DNA of 64,000 bases from SIG701 sp045577175 (lineage in GTDB: Bacteria; Bacillota; Clostridia; Oscillospirales; CAG-272), in NCBI GenBank assembly GCA_045577175.1, contig JAZNHT010000044.1, positions 1-64,000 on the forward strand, read 5' to 3'. Below are positions 35,120 to 43,883 of the stretch, one piece after another (within the stretch, counting starts at the first letter, position 1; each line of letters starts with the position of its first letter). The position numbers and the translations under genes were made by a program. The notes under the pieces were generated by a model that saw only the letters and a program-made list of their open reading frames with translations, was not told the origin of the DNA and made no database searches.

Positions 35120-36541
35120 TTACAAAAGAAAATATGTGAAAACAACGTATCCTTCCGCACTCGGTGCACGGGCAGTCGATTTCCCGTCCCGATACGGCAG
35201 AGAAGGAACCCACAAAACACCGCCGTCATCACAGAAAACAGGAAGCCGCGCACGCTCCGCCGGCGGAATCTTTGCCTCATTGAGCATTTTTTTCACAAGG
35301 CGCGTCATACCGCCTGTGCGGATGCTGTCTCCGCCGCGGCGGAAACGCACGAGCACTGTACCTTTAATTGTATCAAACGGTATTGCCGCACGTATAGATA
35401 ATTTGTAAATATTTTGACAATCTTCCTCTATTTCGGGGATTTTTTCCTTCCACACCCGTTCCATACGGACACCGAAGCCGTAATGGGGGAAAAGATTGTC
35501 GCCCAGCATAAGCGGAACCTCGAAATCCGGATCGGGCTCGGGAATTTCCGCCTTGCCCTGCTCCATCGTCAGAAGTCTGCCCGCAATCACAGCCGTAATA
35601 TCCCCGGGCAAGCTCACACGCGAAAATCCGCCTGCTCGCACCGCACGCATGACGTCGTGAATATGCTGTGCGCTCAGATCGCGCCGTCCGCCTGCCGCGT
35701 TCTCGTACAGAATCACGATACAGCGGGAAAGCAATGCGTCGGACAGCGGATGCAGACGGTCGAGCGAGATAAACGTCTCCTTTGACGTCTGCCCAAGAAC
35801 CTCCTCCGCCATCTCGCGCAGATATGCCGCATCGGCACGAAGCGACTCACTCATCCGCGCGACCGACACCGCCGGATCCGCCGCAATCTGCCGCATCAGC
35901 GGCACGATCTCCTTGCGGATGAAATTGCGCGTGTATGCCGGATCCGCATTGGTCGAATCGGTCACAAACAAAATCTCCTCCGCACGGCAGTAGTCGCGGA
36001 TATCCTCCGCCGTGCAGGCAAGCAGCGGACGAATGATATTCCCACGCACGGGCGGGATGCCGCAAAGACCGTCAAGCGCCGTACCCCGTGCCAAACGGAA
36101 CAGCACCGTCTCCAGATTATCGTCAGCGGAGTGCGCGGTCGCAATCCGCGTGCCTTCTTCCTCTGCCGCAATGCGATCAAGTGCCTCATACCGAAGCGTG
36201 CGCGCCGCTTCCTCAAGCCCCACGGAGTGCTCCGCGCCGTAGGCAGGAGCATCGACTTTTTCCAAACGGAAATCAATCCCGCGCACCGCACAGAAATCCG
36301 CACAGAATGCCGCATCGCGGTCGGCTTCCTCGCCGCGGATTCCGTGATGCACATGCACGGCGACAAGCGGAATCTTCACCTCGGAACAGTATGCAGACAG
36401 AAGCACGAGCAGTGCCGCAGAATCCGCACCGCCCGAATAGGCGGCGAGCACACGGCGGCAGTCGGTCATGATCGGCTGAATCGGTGCGACATCCATCGAT
36501 GCACGAAACGTCCGAGCCACAGTATGAAGATTCTTGTGCAT
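35120..36541 (-). CDS. tilS: tRNA(Ile)-lysidine synthase
   Basis: The 473-residue enzyme adds lysine to C34 of the AUA-decoding tRNA(Ile). The N-terminal PP-loop AAYSGGADSAALLVLL, the VHVHHGIRGEEADRDA segment and ATAHSADDNLETVLFRL are typical, followed by the RPLLACTAEDIRDY motif and a C-terminal tRNA-binding domain (VRFRRGGDSIRTGGMTRLVKK). AAGGAGG precedes the ATG. It lies 18 bases after a small membrane protein gene and starts the conserved tilS-hpt-ftsH set. Confidence 0.95.
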   Translation of the reverse strand: MHKNLHTVARTFRASMDVAPIQPIMTDCRRVLAAYSGGADSAALLVLLSAYCSEVKIPLVAVHVHHGIRGEEADRDAAFCADFCAVRGIDFRLEKVDAPAYGAEHSVGLEEAARTLRYEALDRIAAEEEGTRIATAHSADDNLETVLFRLARGTALDGLCGIPPVRGNIIRPLLACTAEDIRDYCRAEEILFVTDSTNADPAYTRNFIRKEIVPLMRQIAADPAVSVARMSESLRADAAYLREMAEEVLGQTSKETFISLDRLHPLSDALLSRCIVILYENAAGGRRDLSAQHIHDVMRAVRAGGFSRVSLPGDITAVIAGRLLTMEQGKAEIPEPDPDFEVPLMLGDNLFPHYGFGVRMERVWKEKIPEIEEDCQNIYKLSIRAAIPFDTIKGTVLVRFRRGGDSIRTGGMTRLVKKMLNEAKIPPAERARLPVFCDDGGVLWVPSLPYRDGKSTARAPSAEGYVVFTYFLL

Positions 36542-36559
36542 ATCGCACCTCCTTACAGA

Positions 36560-36820
36560 TTATATGGATTTCAAAACAGATTCTTCCATCGCACCGCACG
36601 CGCACAAAAGAAGCACACTCATGAGAATATGCTCGATCATGGGCGGCACTTCGGAAAGAAGCATCCCCCACGCCATCGCCGCAGACGGGCAGAAGGCAAT
36701 CGTCCAGACGTGGACGGCTATGTAAAGCGCATCGATCAGAGCGATCACCCAGAAAAGATGCGACAAACGGGCAAACAAACGGCGAAATGCGCCTTTGCCG
36801 AAAAAAGTTCGTTTCAGCAT
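36560..36820 (-). CDS. Small membrane protein of unknown function
   Basis: An 86-residue protein with a basic N-terminus (MLKRTFFGKGAFRRLFARL) and two hydrophobic segments (about 20-40 and 60-80). AAAGGAG lies 5-6 bases before the ATG, a good promoter lies upstream, and the stop is 18 bases before tilS, so it is probably a real first gene of that operon. I recognise no family. Confidence 0.65.
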   Translation of the reverse strand: MLKRTFFGKGAFRRLFARLSHLFWVIALIDALYIAVHVWTIAFCPSAAMAWGMLLSEVPPMIEHILMSVLLLCACGAMEESVLKSI

Positions 36821-36855
36821 TTTTTCTCCTTTTTCCAATGAATCTTTCCTTAAAC

Positions 36856-36884
36856 AGTATACCACACACGATAGCGGATCGCAA
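36856..36884 (-). promoter_or_regulatory. Sigma-A promoter for the tilS operon (proximal)
   Basis: TTGCGA and TATACT on the minus strand with 17-base spacing, just upstream of the small membrane protein gene. Confidence 0.6.
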
Positions 36885-36948
36885 GCGGAAACAGTCGGGA
36901 GGAAAGGACGTAGGCGGCAGCACGGGAGAAAAAAGCGTACACTGTAAT

Positions 36949-36977
36949 AGTATACCATAAATTATGGATGATTTCAA
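36949..36977 (-). promoter_or_regulatory. Sigma-A promoter for the tilS operon (distal)
   Basis: TTGAAA and TATACT on the minus strand, 17-base spacer; divergent from the promoter at 37019. The 36885-36948 stretch between the two leftward promoters shows nothing else. Confidence 0.6.
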
Positions 36978-37018
36978 CAGGTAAACGGAAGAAACAGCGA
37001 GAGAATATCGAGTCAAGG

Positions 37019-37047
37019 TTGACTTTTTTGAAAAGAAATGATATAAT
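37019..37047 (+). promoter_or_regulatory. Sigma-A promoter of the structured leader and LRR gene
   Basis: TTGACT and TATAAT with a 17-base spacer; the predicted start coincides with the 5' arm of a long inverted repeat. Confidence 0.8.
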
Positions 37048-37052
37048 AAAGA

Positions 37053-37218
37053 TGCCACACAACCGAATACAGAAAAAATCAGCATGGGTGTGCTTTTTTG
37101 CCTTTTGGTAAAAATGCATTCTCTGCTTTTTCGCGCTCGTGCTGATTTGCTGAAAAAGTTGTGTGGCAACAATCAGAGATGCGTTTTTCGTGCGTCTTCT
37201 TGATGGAGGCGCATTTTT
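37053..37218 (+). ncRNA. Candidate structured leader RNA or small RNA ending in a terminator
   Basis: Right at the expected transcription start, TGCCACACAAC (37053-37063) pairs perfectly with GTTGTGTGGCA (37158-37168). Nested inside, AATCAGCA (37077-37084) pairs with TGCTGATT (37140-37147), and within that GCTTTTTTGCC can pair with GGTAAAAATGC. After the closing stem, TGCGTCTT (about 37191) pairs with GAGGCGCA followed by TTTTTT, an intrinsic terminator 30 bases before the LRR gene start. This is riboswitch- or sRNA-like architecture, but it matches no class I know. No credible reading frame fills it. Confidence 0.55.
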
Positions 37219-37247
37219 TAATGGACGCAGGACAAAGGAGAATGACT

Positions 37248-39182
37248 ATGAGAAAATTTTGGTTGACTTTGGCGATGGCAGTGCTTTTGACATGTCTGTT
37301 CGCCGTAAGCGTCAGCGCGGCGAACGTGGTAGATTCGGGCAAATGCGGAGACAACGTAACATGGACGCTGTACGATGACGGCGAGCTTGTGATAGAGGGT
37401 ACGGGAGGGATGTTTGATTGGTTTATAGGTTCACATCCCGCGCCACCGTGGTATTCCCACAGCAGCTCAATAAAAAAAGCCACAATTAAAAACGGTGTTA
37501 CAAACATCGGTGCCTGCGCCTTTTACTACTGTAGCAACCTTACATCCGTGAGTATTCCGAACACTGTATCAAGCATTAAGCATGGTTTTCTTCGAGGTTG
37601 CGAAAATATTACATCAGTAACAATTCCGAAAAACGTGACAGATATCGCCAGTGATGCCTTTTATTACTGCAAATCACTGCTGAGTATACGTGTTGATCCC
37701 GATAACCCCAACTATTCTTCCGATGCCATCGGAGTGCTTTTCAACAAAGATAAAACAGCACTGATCGCATATCCTCCGGGAAAAAGCGGCTCATACTCTA
37801 TCCCCTCCACAGTATTGACCATTTATGCTGAATCTTTTAAAGAGTGCGACAAGCTCACATCAGTAACCATCCCCAACAGTGTGACAAGTATCGGCAACGA
37901 CGCTTTTGGTTATTGTGACGGTTTAACTTCAGTAACAATCCCAAACAGCGTAACAAAAATAGGAGGTTCTCCTTTTTGTGGTTGTAAATCGCTGACAAGC
38001 ATTCGCGTCGATTCTGGTAATCCAAAATACTCCGCCAGTTCCGACGGTGTTCTCTTTGACAAGGAAAAAACCTTACTAATACAATATCCTGCTGGAAAAA
38101 CAGGCTCATATGCTATCCCTAATAGTGTTACGAGTCTTGGCTATCAAGCGTTTGAGTCTTGTGGCGGTTTAACATCATTAACAATTCCAAACAGTGTCAA
38201 ATACATTGGCTATTCTTGTTTTTTTGATTGTGATAGTCTCGTAACATTGACACTTTCAGGTGTAATAGAGATTGGCCAAATCGCTTTCGTTTCCTGCGAC
38301 AATCTTACATCAGTAATAATTCCAAATAGTACGACAGCCATCCACTGGCGCGCTTTTGCTAATTGCACAAAACTTACGTCTGTTACGATTCTTAGCAAAA
38401 ACATAGAATTTGACACACTCATTTTTGACTACTCTCCCTCCACGTTCACTATCCACGCCTATCCGGGTTCTACTGCTGAAACATATGCAAAACAAAACGA
38501 CCATAAATTTGTTGTTTTAACTACACCGCCCCCACATACACATACGCCAGGCGCGGCAGCAACCTGTACCACCGCGCAAACATGTACCTCCTGCGGCACG
38601 GTTCTTGCCAAAGCAACAGGACACAAACCCGGCGCGGCAGCGACTTGCACCACTGCGCAAACCTGTACTTCATGTGGTACTGTCCTCGCCAAAGCAACAG
38701 GACACAAACCCGGTGCGGCAGCGACTTGCACCACTGCGCAAACCTGTACTTCATGCGGTGAGATCTTGGCAGAAGCAACAGGGCATACGGAAGTGTGGGC
38801 AGGAAACGAAGACCATCCCCATGATTTTACAGTCAGCTGTTCCGTATGCGGCATAACACTATACACCGGGCACATGCAATCTCCATCAGACTGTAAAGAA
38901 TGTTTCCCCGATACGCACTTCCCTGATGCGGACGCACCTGCCACAGACGCGCCCATCACAGACGCACCCATCACAGACGCACCCGATACGGAAGCGTCCG
39001 AAACCGAACCGCCTGTGTTCGATACCCCCGATGCGGTCGCTGACACAGCCGCATCCGTCCGCGGTGCACAAATCCGCCACACTCTCTGGATCAGCTTTGT
39101 CGTTGTTTTCTGCGTAGTCATCGCCGTATACGAACTCATTCACTTACGAAACAAAAACACCAAAGACGAATCGGAATCATAA
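37248..39182 (+). CDS. BspA-like leucine-rich repeat surface protein
   Basis: The 644-residue protein has a signal peptide (LTLAMAVLLTCLFAVSVSA), an N-terminal BspA-family module (SGKCGDNVTWTLYDDGELVIEG), about eleven LRR_5 repeats (variants of LTSVTIPNSVTSIGNDAFGYC, residues about 65-420), three 27-residue Cys-rich repeats starting PGAAATCTTAQTCTSCG, an APITD-repeat linker and a C-terminal membrane helix with a charged tail but no LPXTG. Such proteins sit on the cell surface and bind host or microbial partners. ATG at 37248 has AAAGGAG upstream. The LRR half is visibly AT-richer than the flanking genes and the tail, which points to acquisition and domain shuffling. Confidence 0.88.
   Translation: MRKFWLTLAMAVLLTCLFAVSVSAANVVDSGKCGDNVTWTLYDDGELVIEGTGGMFDWFIGSHPAPPWYSHSSSIKKATIKNGVTNIGACAFYYCSNLTSVSIPNTVSSIKHGFLRGCENITSVTIPKNVTDIASDAFYYCKSLLSIRVDPDNPNYSSDAIGVLFNKDKTALIAYPPGKSGSYSIPSTVLTIYAESFKECDKLTSVTIPNSVTSIGNDAFGYCDGLTSVTIPNSVTKIGGSPFCGCKSLTSIRVDSGNPKYSASSDGVLFDKEKTLLIQYPAGKTGSYAIPNSVTSLGYQAFESCGGLTSLTIPNSVKYIGYSCFFDCDSLVTLTLSGVIEIGQIAFVSCDNLTSVIIPNSTTAIHWRAFANCTKLTSVTILSKNIEFDTLIFDYSPSTFTIHAYPGSTAETYAKQNDHKFVVLTTPPPHTHTPGAAATCTTAQTCTSCGTVLAKATGHKPGAAATCTTAQTCTSCGTVLAKATGHKPGAAATCTTAQTCTSCGEILAEATGHTEVWAGNEDHPHDFTVSCSVCGITLYTGHMQSPSDCKECFPDTHFPDADAPATDAPITDAPITDAPDTEASETEPPVFDTPDAVADTAASVRGAQIRHTLWISFVVVFCVVIAVYELIHLRNKNTKDESES
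38547..38789 (+). repeat. Three tandem 81-bp coding repeats
   Basis: Units at 38547, 38628 and 38709 encode near-identical 27-residue modules with two CxxC-like pairs. Units two and three are almost identical at the base level, suggesting recent expansion. A 15-bp repeat (APITD) follows at about 38949-38985. Confidence 0.85.
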
Positions 39183-39185
39183 AAC

Positions 39186-39220
39186 AACCGCCGCACGGAT
39201 GTGCGGCGGTTCTCTTTATT
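39186..39220. terminator. Terminator between LRR gene and acidic protein gene
   Basis: AACCGCCGCAC and GTGCGGCGGTT around GGAT, with CTCTTTATT on the + strand; convergent genes flank it. Confidence 0.88.
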
Positions 39221-39223
39221 CGT

Positions 39224-39688
39224 TTATACTTCCTCGGGAGCGTCTTCCTCGCAGACGGCCTTGCCGCACGCGGGGCAGATCATATCCGCCGGATCCATCG
39301 ATTCGTCGAAGTAAATTTTCTCACTGCAGGCGGGGCACATGAGACAGCGGAAGCCGTCCTCATCCTCGCCGTAGCAATCCTCAGCGTGATCGCACTCGTC
39401 GCAATCGCCGCCGCACGCCTCGCACTCGAAATCGTCATCATCGTCGTACTCGTCAAGATCGTACTCGTCATCGTACACATAATCCTCTACATAACCGAGA
39501 TCTTCGTCAAGCTCGTCCACGTAGTCGTTCAGCGTTTCGATGTCCTTCTCAAGCTCGGTGATCTTTGCGCTCATATCTCCCACGAGATCAAGCAGTGCGT
39601 TGATGATCTTCGTTTCCGGCTTCTGCGGATCGAGGGAAAGTCCCTCTGCGAGTCCTTTCAGGTATGCGCTCTTTTCGTTTACGTTCAT
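39224..39688 (-). CDS. Acidic CD1247-like protein with zinc-ribbon tail
   Basis: A 154-residue protein: N-terminal helical domain (EKSAYLKGLAEGLSLDPQ to ITELEKDIETLNDYV) typical of the clostridial CD1247 N-terminal family, a very acidic Asp/Glu/Tyr stretch, then a Cys-rich tail with CEACGGDCDEC, CLMCPACSEKI and ICPACGKAV that can form zinc ribbons. ATG at 39688 is supported weakly by GGTG at 7 bases; upstream codons give no family match. Function unknown, possibly a translation or RNA-associated accessory given that it follows efp. Confidence 0.8.
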   Translation of the reverse strand: MNVNEKSAYLKGLAEGLSLDPQKPETKIINALLDLVGDMSAKITELEKDIETLNDYVDELDEDLGYVEDYVYDDEYDLDEYDDDDDFECEACGGDCDECDHAEDCYGEDEDGFRCLMCPACSEKIYFDESMDPADMICPACGKAVCEEDAPEEV

Positions 39689-39743
39689 GATTTCACCATT
39701 TCCTTTCAGATTTCTGTGCCTATGCGTTCGGATTCGGGAAAAC

Positions 39744-40301
39744 TTATGCTCTTTCGATGTACTCGCCCGTTCTGGTGTCGATACGGATTCTTTCGCCTGC
39801 GTTGATAAAGATCGGAACACGGACAACCGCACCGGTCTCCATCGTTGCGTTCTTCGTTACACCGGTAGCGGTATCGCCGCGGACACCGGGCTCGGTGTCA
39901 ACGATCTCAAGCTCAACGAACATCGGCGGCTCGATGGCAAACACCTTCTCCTTGTAGGAGGAAACGCGGCAGATCATCTCTTCCTTGACAAATTTGAAGT
40001 TGTCGGAAAGGAGAGCCTTGTCGAGCGGCATCTGCTCGTAGGACTCCATATCCATGAAGTAGTACAGATCGCCGTCGTTGTAGAGATACTGCATCTCCTT
40101 ACGGTCGATGCGTGCATCCTGGAACTTATCGGTGGGGTTGAAGGTCTTCTCAATGACCGCGCCGGTAATGACGTTGCGGAGCTTGGTGCGGACGAAAGCC
40201 GCGCCCTTACCGGGCTTAACGTGCTGGAACTCAATGACGGACATTACCTGACCGTCCATGTCAAACGTGATACCGTTTTTGAAATCGCCTGCTACTACCA
40301 T
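39744..40301 (-). CDS. efp: Elongation factor P
   Basis: A 185-residue translation factor that relieves ribosome stalling at polyproline. Three beta-barrel domains are evident: KOW-like domain I with the modifiable loop HVKPGKGAAFVRTKL, central OB domain (MQYLYNDGDLYYFMDMESYEQ) and C-terminal OB domain ending GVTKNATMETGAVVRVPIFI and IDTRTGEYIER. The loop has Lys at the usual modified position. It has its own promoter and a ~70-base leader. Confidence 0.97.
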   Translation of the reverse strand: MVVAGDFKNGITFDMDGQVMSVIEFQHVKPGKGAAFVRTKLRNVITGAVIEKTFNPTDKFQDARIDRKEMQYLYNDGDLYYFMDMESYEQMPLDKALLSDNFKFVKEEMICRVSSYKEKVFAIEPPMFVELEIVDTEPGVRGDTATGVTKNATMETGAVVRVPIFINAGERIRIDTRTGEYIERA

Positions 40302-40377
40302 ACTGTTCGTTGCCTCGTTTTGCGAAGCAATCTCCTTTCAAATATGAAAAAATGTATTTGTGAGTATATTACACTAT

Positions 40378-40406
40378 ATTGTATCCTATTTTCGGAAAAA
40401 TTGCAA
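40378..40406 (-). promoter_or_regulatory. Sigma-A promoter of efp
   Basis: TTGCAA and TACAAT on the minus strand with a 17-base spacer. Confidence 0.7.
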
Positions 40407-40448
40407 TAGGAGTCGCGGATTTTTTTGGATTTTTGCGCAAAATTCCGC

Positions 40449-41519
40449 TTAAATTTCGATCATTTCCTTCGCTGCGGCGGTCATATTGCGGTTTCCGCCC
40501 GCTTCAACGACGACCATATCCTCAATCCGGCAGCCGTATTTGCCTTCAAGATAGATGCCCGGCTCAACCGTTACGATCTCGCCTGCGCGCAGTGTTCTCT
40601 CGCCCACCGCCCAGGAAAGATTCGGCAGCTCGTGAATTTTCAACCCGACGCCGTGACCGAGGCTGTGCCCGAACGCGCCCTTGTAGCCGGCGTTATCGAT
40701 GATGTCGCGCGCGACCTTGTCCATATCTGCGTTCTTTTTGCCCTCGTCGATTGCATCGAGCGCGGCAAGCTGTGCTTTGAGCACAGTATCATACAGCCGA
40801 CGCATATCGGCGTCCGCCTTGCCGATCACGACCGTGCGCGTCATATCGGAGCGGTATCCGTCCACGCACGCGCCGAAATCCATCGTGAGGAATCCCTTTT
40901 CCAGCTTGACGTTGCGCGGCACGCCGTGCGGCACGCTCGATGCGGTACCGGAGACGGCGATCGTCTCGAATCCGGGTTTATCGGCGCCGTTTCGCTTCAT
41001 AAAATAGTCCAGCTCTGCGGCGACCTCAATCTCGGTCATGTTGTAGTTCATCATCTTCAGAACGTGATCGAGCGCGGCCTCCGCGATCCTTTGTGCGCGA
41101 ATCATTTTCTCAATCTCGTCCTCCGTTTTGATCGAACGGATTTCCTCCAAAGCCGCGCCGAGCGGCACAAATTCGCACTCGGGCAGATCCGCCTTCAGCG
41201 CGTTGTACGCGCGGCAGGTGAGATCGGCGTCCTCGTATCCGACGGTGCGGATTTTGTGCTCCTCAAAAAGCGGAAGCAGGTACTTCTTGCGTCCGCCCTC
41301 GGGCAAAATCACGGTGCAGTCGGGGAAAACCTCGTTCTTCGCCGCCTCTACGTAGCGGAAATCGGCAAAGACATACGATTTCTCCGCCGTGACGAGCATC
41401 CAGCCGTCGGGATTGTGGAAATCGGAAAAATACTGATGATTCGCCTCCGAGGTGATCCAGACCGCGTCGAGACCGAGGCGGCGCATCTCCGCACGGAGCT
41501 TTTCGTATCGGATGTTCAT
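40449..41519 (-). CDS. pepP: Xaa-Pro aminopeptidase (M24 family)
   Basis: A 356-residue creatinase-fold peptidase that removes an N-terminal residue before proline. The N-terminal domain (about 1-130) is followed by the pita-bread domain with the metal ligands in MDFGACVDGYRSDMTRT (two Asp), FGHSLGHGVGLKIHE (His), VTVEPGIY (Glu) and CRIEDMVVV (Glu). AAGGAG precedes the ATG. It sits between yqeG and efp, a common neighbourhood in Bacillota (pepP/yqhT next to efp). Confidence 0.94.
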   Translation of the reverse strand: MNIRYEKLRAEMRRLGLDAVWITSEANHQYFSDFHNPDGWMLVTAEKSYVFADFRYVEAAKNEVFPDCTVILPEGGRKKYLLPLFEEHKIRTVGYEDADLTCRAYNALKADLPECEFVPLGAALEEIRSIKTEDEIEKMIRAQRIAEAALDHVLKMMNYNMTEIEVAAELDYFMKRNGADKPGFETIAVSGTASSVPHGVPRNVKLEKGFLTMDFGACVDGYRSDMTRTVVIGKADADMRRLYDTVLKAQLAALDAIDEGKKNADMDKVARDIIDNAGYKGAFGHSLGHGVGLKIHELPNLSWAVGERTLRAGEIVTVEPGIYLEGKYGCRIEDMVVVEAGGNRNMTAAAKEMIEI

Positions 41520-41542
41520 GCTTATCTCCTTCTCTCACCGCG

Positions 41543-42055
41543 TCACAGGTGCGTATGACGGCGGCGGTATTCGTTTACATACGGCTGCTCCAGCCACCGT
41601 TTGAAGCGGAAGAACAGCGTCTTTTTATCCTTGATCGGCGGCACGATGATCGCCGTCAGCCCTGCCCGTTTTGCCGCGAGTGCATCGGTCAGAAGCTGAT
41701 CGCCGAGCAACGCAGTGGAGGTCACGTCCGTGCCCATCGCCTGCATCGCGCGAAAGATCGCCTTTACCGACGGCTTTTTCGCATCGGGGAACGCAGGGAA
41801 TCCAAACGGCTTATTGAAACGCGTCACCCGCGCGGCATCGTTGTTTGACACAAACACAATTTTGATCCCCGCCGCACGCATTTCGGCGCACCAACGGCGC
41901 ACGTCCTCCGGCGGATCGGGATCGTCATACGTGGCAAGCGTGTTGTCAATATCGCAGATGAGTCCGCGCACGCCTATCTGCCTGAGCATATCGGGCTTGA
42001 CGTTACAGAAATGCTCCGTCATCAAATCGGGGATGAGGTATCTCTCAAAAAGCAT
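41543..42055 (-). CDS. yqeG: YqeG family HAD-type phosphatase
   Basis: A 170-residue HAD superfamily hydrolase with motif I ICDIDNTLATYDDP, motif II VFVSNND and motif III GDQLLTDALAAKRAGL. The YqeG subgroup is conserved in Bacillota, usually as a putative phosphatidylglycerophosphate phosphatase. The ATG is 3 bases after the aspS stop with no strong ribosome site, so translation is probably coupled. Confidence 0.9.
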   Translation of the reverse strand: MLFERYLIPDLMTEHFCNVKPDMLRQIGVRGLICDIDNTLATYDDPDPPEDVRRWCAEMRAAGIKIVFVSNNDAARVTRFNKPFGFPAFPDAKKPSVKAIFRAMQAMGTDVTSTALLGDQLLTDALAAKRAGLTAIIVPPIKDKKTLFFRFKRWLEQPYVNEYRRRHTHL

Positions 42056-42058
42056 GGC

Positions 42059-43855
42059 TTACGCTTCGTCATCCTCCGCCGTGACCTTAATAGAAAGCTC
42101 GGTGAGTGCCTTCTCGTCCGTCTTTGCGGGGCAGGCGGACATGATCTCGGATGCGTTCTGCATCTTCGGGAACGCGATAACCTCGCGGATGTCCTCCAGC
42201 CCGAGAAGCAGTGCTACCACACGGTCGAGACCGAACGCAAGACCGCCGTGCGGCGGCACGCCGTACTTGAACGCCTCAAGCAGGAAGCCGAACTTCTCCT
42301 GTGCCTCGTCCTCGGGGATACCGAGCGCCTTGAACATACGGTTCTGCATCTCCGTCGTATGGATACGGATCGAGCCGCCGCCGAGCTCCGTGCCATTCAG
42401 AACGATGTCGTAAGCACGGGCGCGTACACGGGCAGGATCGGTGTCAAGATACGGAAGATCCTCCTCCATCGGCATGGTGAAGGGATGGTGCTTTGCGTAG
42501 AAGCGGCCGTCCTCCTCGCTGTACTCAAGAAGCGGAAACTCAACCACCCAGAGGAAGTTGAACTTCGACTTGTCGATCATATCCATGCGGCGCGCCATCT
42601 CGCAGCGGAGTGCGCCGAGGGCATCGAACACCATCGTATTCTTGCCGGCGATGACGAGCAGAAGATCGCCCGTCTTGTTGCCTGCGCGATCAAGGATCGC
42701 CTTCACCTCGTCCTCAGTGAGGAATTTCGCAAAGGAGGACGAAACGGCATCTGCGGCGTTCTTATACCACGCCACGCCCTTGGCACCGTAGGATTTCACA
42801 AATTCGGTGAGGGAGTCGATCTCCTTACGGGACAGCTTCGCGCCGCCCTCGACATTGATCGCGCGGACACTGCCGCCGTCGGCGACGGCACCGCTGAACA
42901 CGGCAAATCCGCAATCCTTCACGAGATCGGACAAATCGCAAAGCTCCATGCCGAAGCGGGTGTCGGGCTTATCGGAGCCGTATCTTTCCATTGCCTCCTT
43001 CCACGTCATGCGCGGGAACGGCGTGGGAAGATCCTTACCGAAGAATTTCGCAAAGACCGTCTTGAGAAAGCCCTCGTTGATTGCGATAATATCGTTCTCA
43101 TCGGCAAAGGAGATCTCCTCGTCGATCTGCGTGAACTCGGGCTGGCGGTCGGCACGGAGGTCCTCATCACGGAAGCAGCGTGCGATCTGGATATAGCGGT
43201 CAAAGCCCGAATACATGAGCAGCTGCTTATAGAGCTGCGGCGACTGCGGAAGTGCATAAAACTTGCCGGGATGTACGCGGCTGGGCACGAGATAGTCACG
43301 TGCGCCCTCGGGTGTCGGCTTAACGAGAATCGGCGTCTCGATGTCGATAAAGCCGCAGTCGGCAAAATAGTTTCTCGCGATCTGCGTGATCTGCGCACGC
43401 GCCATGATATTTCTCTGCATATCGGGGCGGCGGAGATCAAGATAGCGGTGGAAAAGGCGAAGCTCGCTCTTTACGTCGCTGTCCTCCACAATCGCAAACG
43501 GGGGCGTCTGCGCGACGGAGAGAATCTTGAATCCGTCCACGGCGATCTCGATCTCACCGGTGGGGATGTTTTTGTTGACAGCACCCTCACCGCGGGAACG
43601 GACGACGCCCTGTGCGGCGATGACAAATTCCGCACGAACGGAGAATGCTTCATCGAAGATTGCCTTGTCCGTATTCTCGTCAAAGGCGAGCTGGACGATA
43701 CCCGTGCGGTCACGGAGATCGATAAAGATGAGGCTGCCGAGGTCGCGCTGCTTCTGGCACCAGCCGGTGACAGCGACTCTCTCGCCGATATTCGCGGACG
43801 TAAGCGTGCCGCAGTAGTGGGTTCTTTTATCTGCCTGACTGAAGGACTGTACCAT
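42059..43855 (-). CDS. aspS: Aspartyl-tRNA synthetase
   Basis: A 598-residue bacterial-type class II synthetase charging tRNA(Asp). Order: OB anticodon-binding domain (HYCGTLTSANIGERVAVTGW), motif 2 with YIQIARCFRDEDLRADRQPEFTQ, the bacterial GAD insertion, and motif 3 HGGLAFGLDRVVALLLG. The start at 43855 is chosen by AGGA at 9 bases and family length. Whether it is discriminating or also charges tRNA(Asn) cannot be told here; no gatCAB genes are in the window. It follows hisS by 28 bases. Confidence 0.96.
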   Translation of the reverse strand: MVQSFSQADKRTHYCGTLTSANIGERVAVTGWCQKQRDLGSLIFIDLRDRTGIVQLAFDENTDKAIFDEAFSVRAEFVIAAQGVVRSRGEGAVNKNIPTGEIEIAVDGFKILSVAQTPPFAIVEDSDVKSELRLFHRYLDLRRPDMQRNIMARAQITQIARNYFADCGFIDIETPILVKPTPEGARDYLVPSRVHPGKFYALPQSPQLYKQLLMYSGFDRYIQIARCFRDEDLRADRQPEFTQIDEEISFADENDIIAINEGFLKTVFAKFFGKDLPTPFPRMTWKEAMERYGSDKPDTRFGMELCDLSDLVKDCGFAVFSGAVADGGSVRAINVEGGAKLSRKEIDSLTEFVKSYGAKGVAWYKNAADAVSSSFAKFLTEDEVKAILDRAGNKTGDLLLVIAGKNTMVFDALGALRCEMARRMDMIDKSKFNFLWVVEFPLLEYSEEDGRFYAKHHPFTMPMEEDLPYLDTDPARVRARAYDIVLNGTELGGGSIRIHTTEMQNRMFKALGIPEDEAQEKFGFLLEAFKYGVPPHGGLAFGLDRVVALLLGLEDIREVIAFPKMQNASEIMSACPAKTDEKALTELSIKVTAEDDEA

Positions 43856-43883
43856 AATTATATCCTGCCTTTCTGAATTTCGT

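Noticed and set aside
38547..38789. Three regular repeats resembling a CRISPR array
   Set aside because: The units are contiguous 81-bp coding repeats with no spacers and stay in frame inside the LRR protein.
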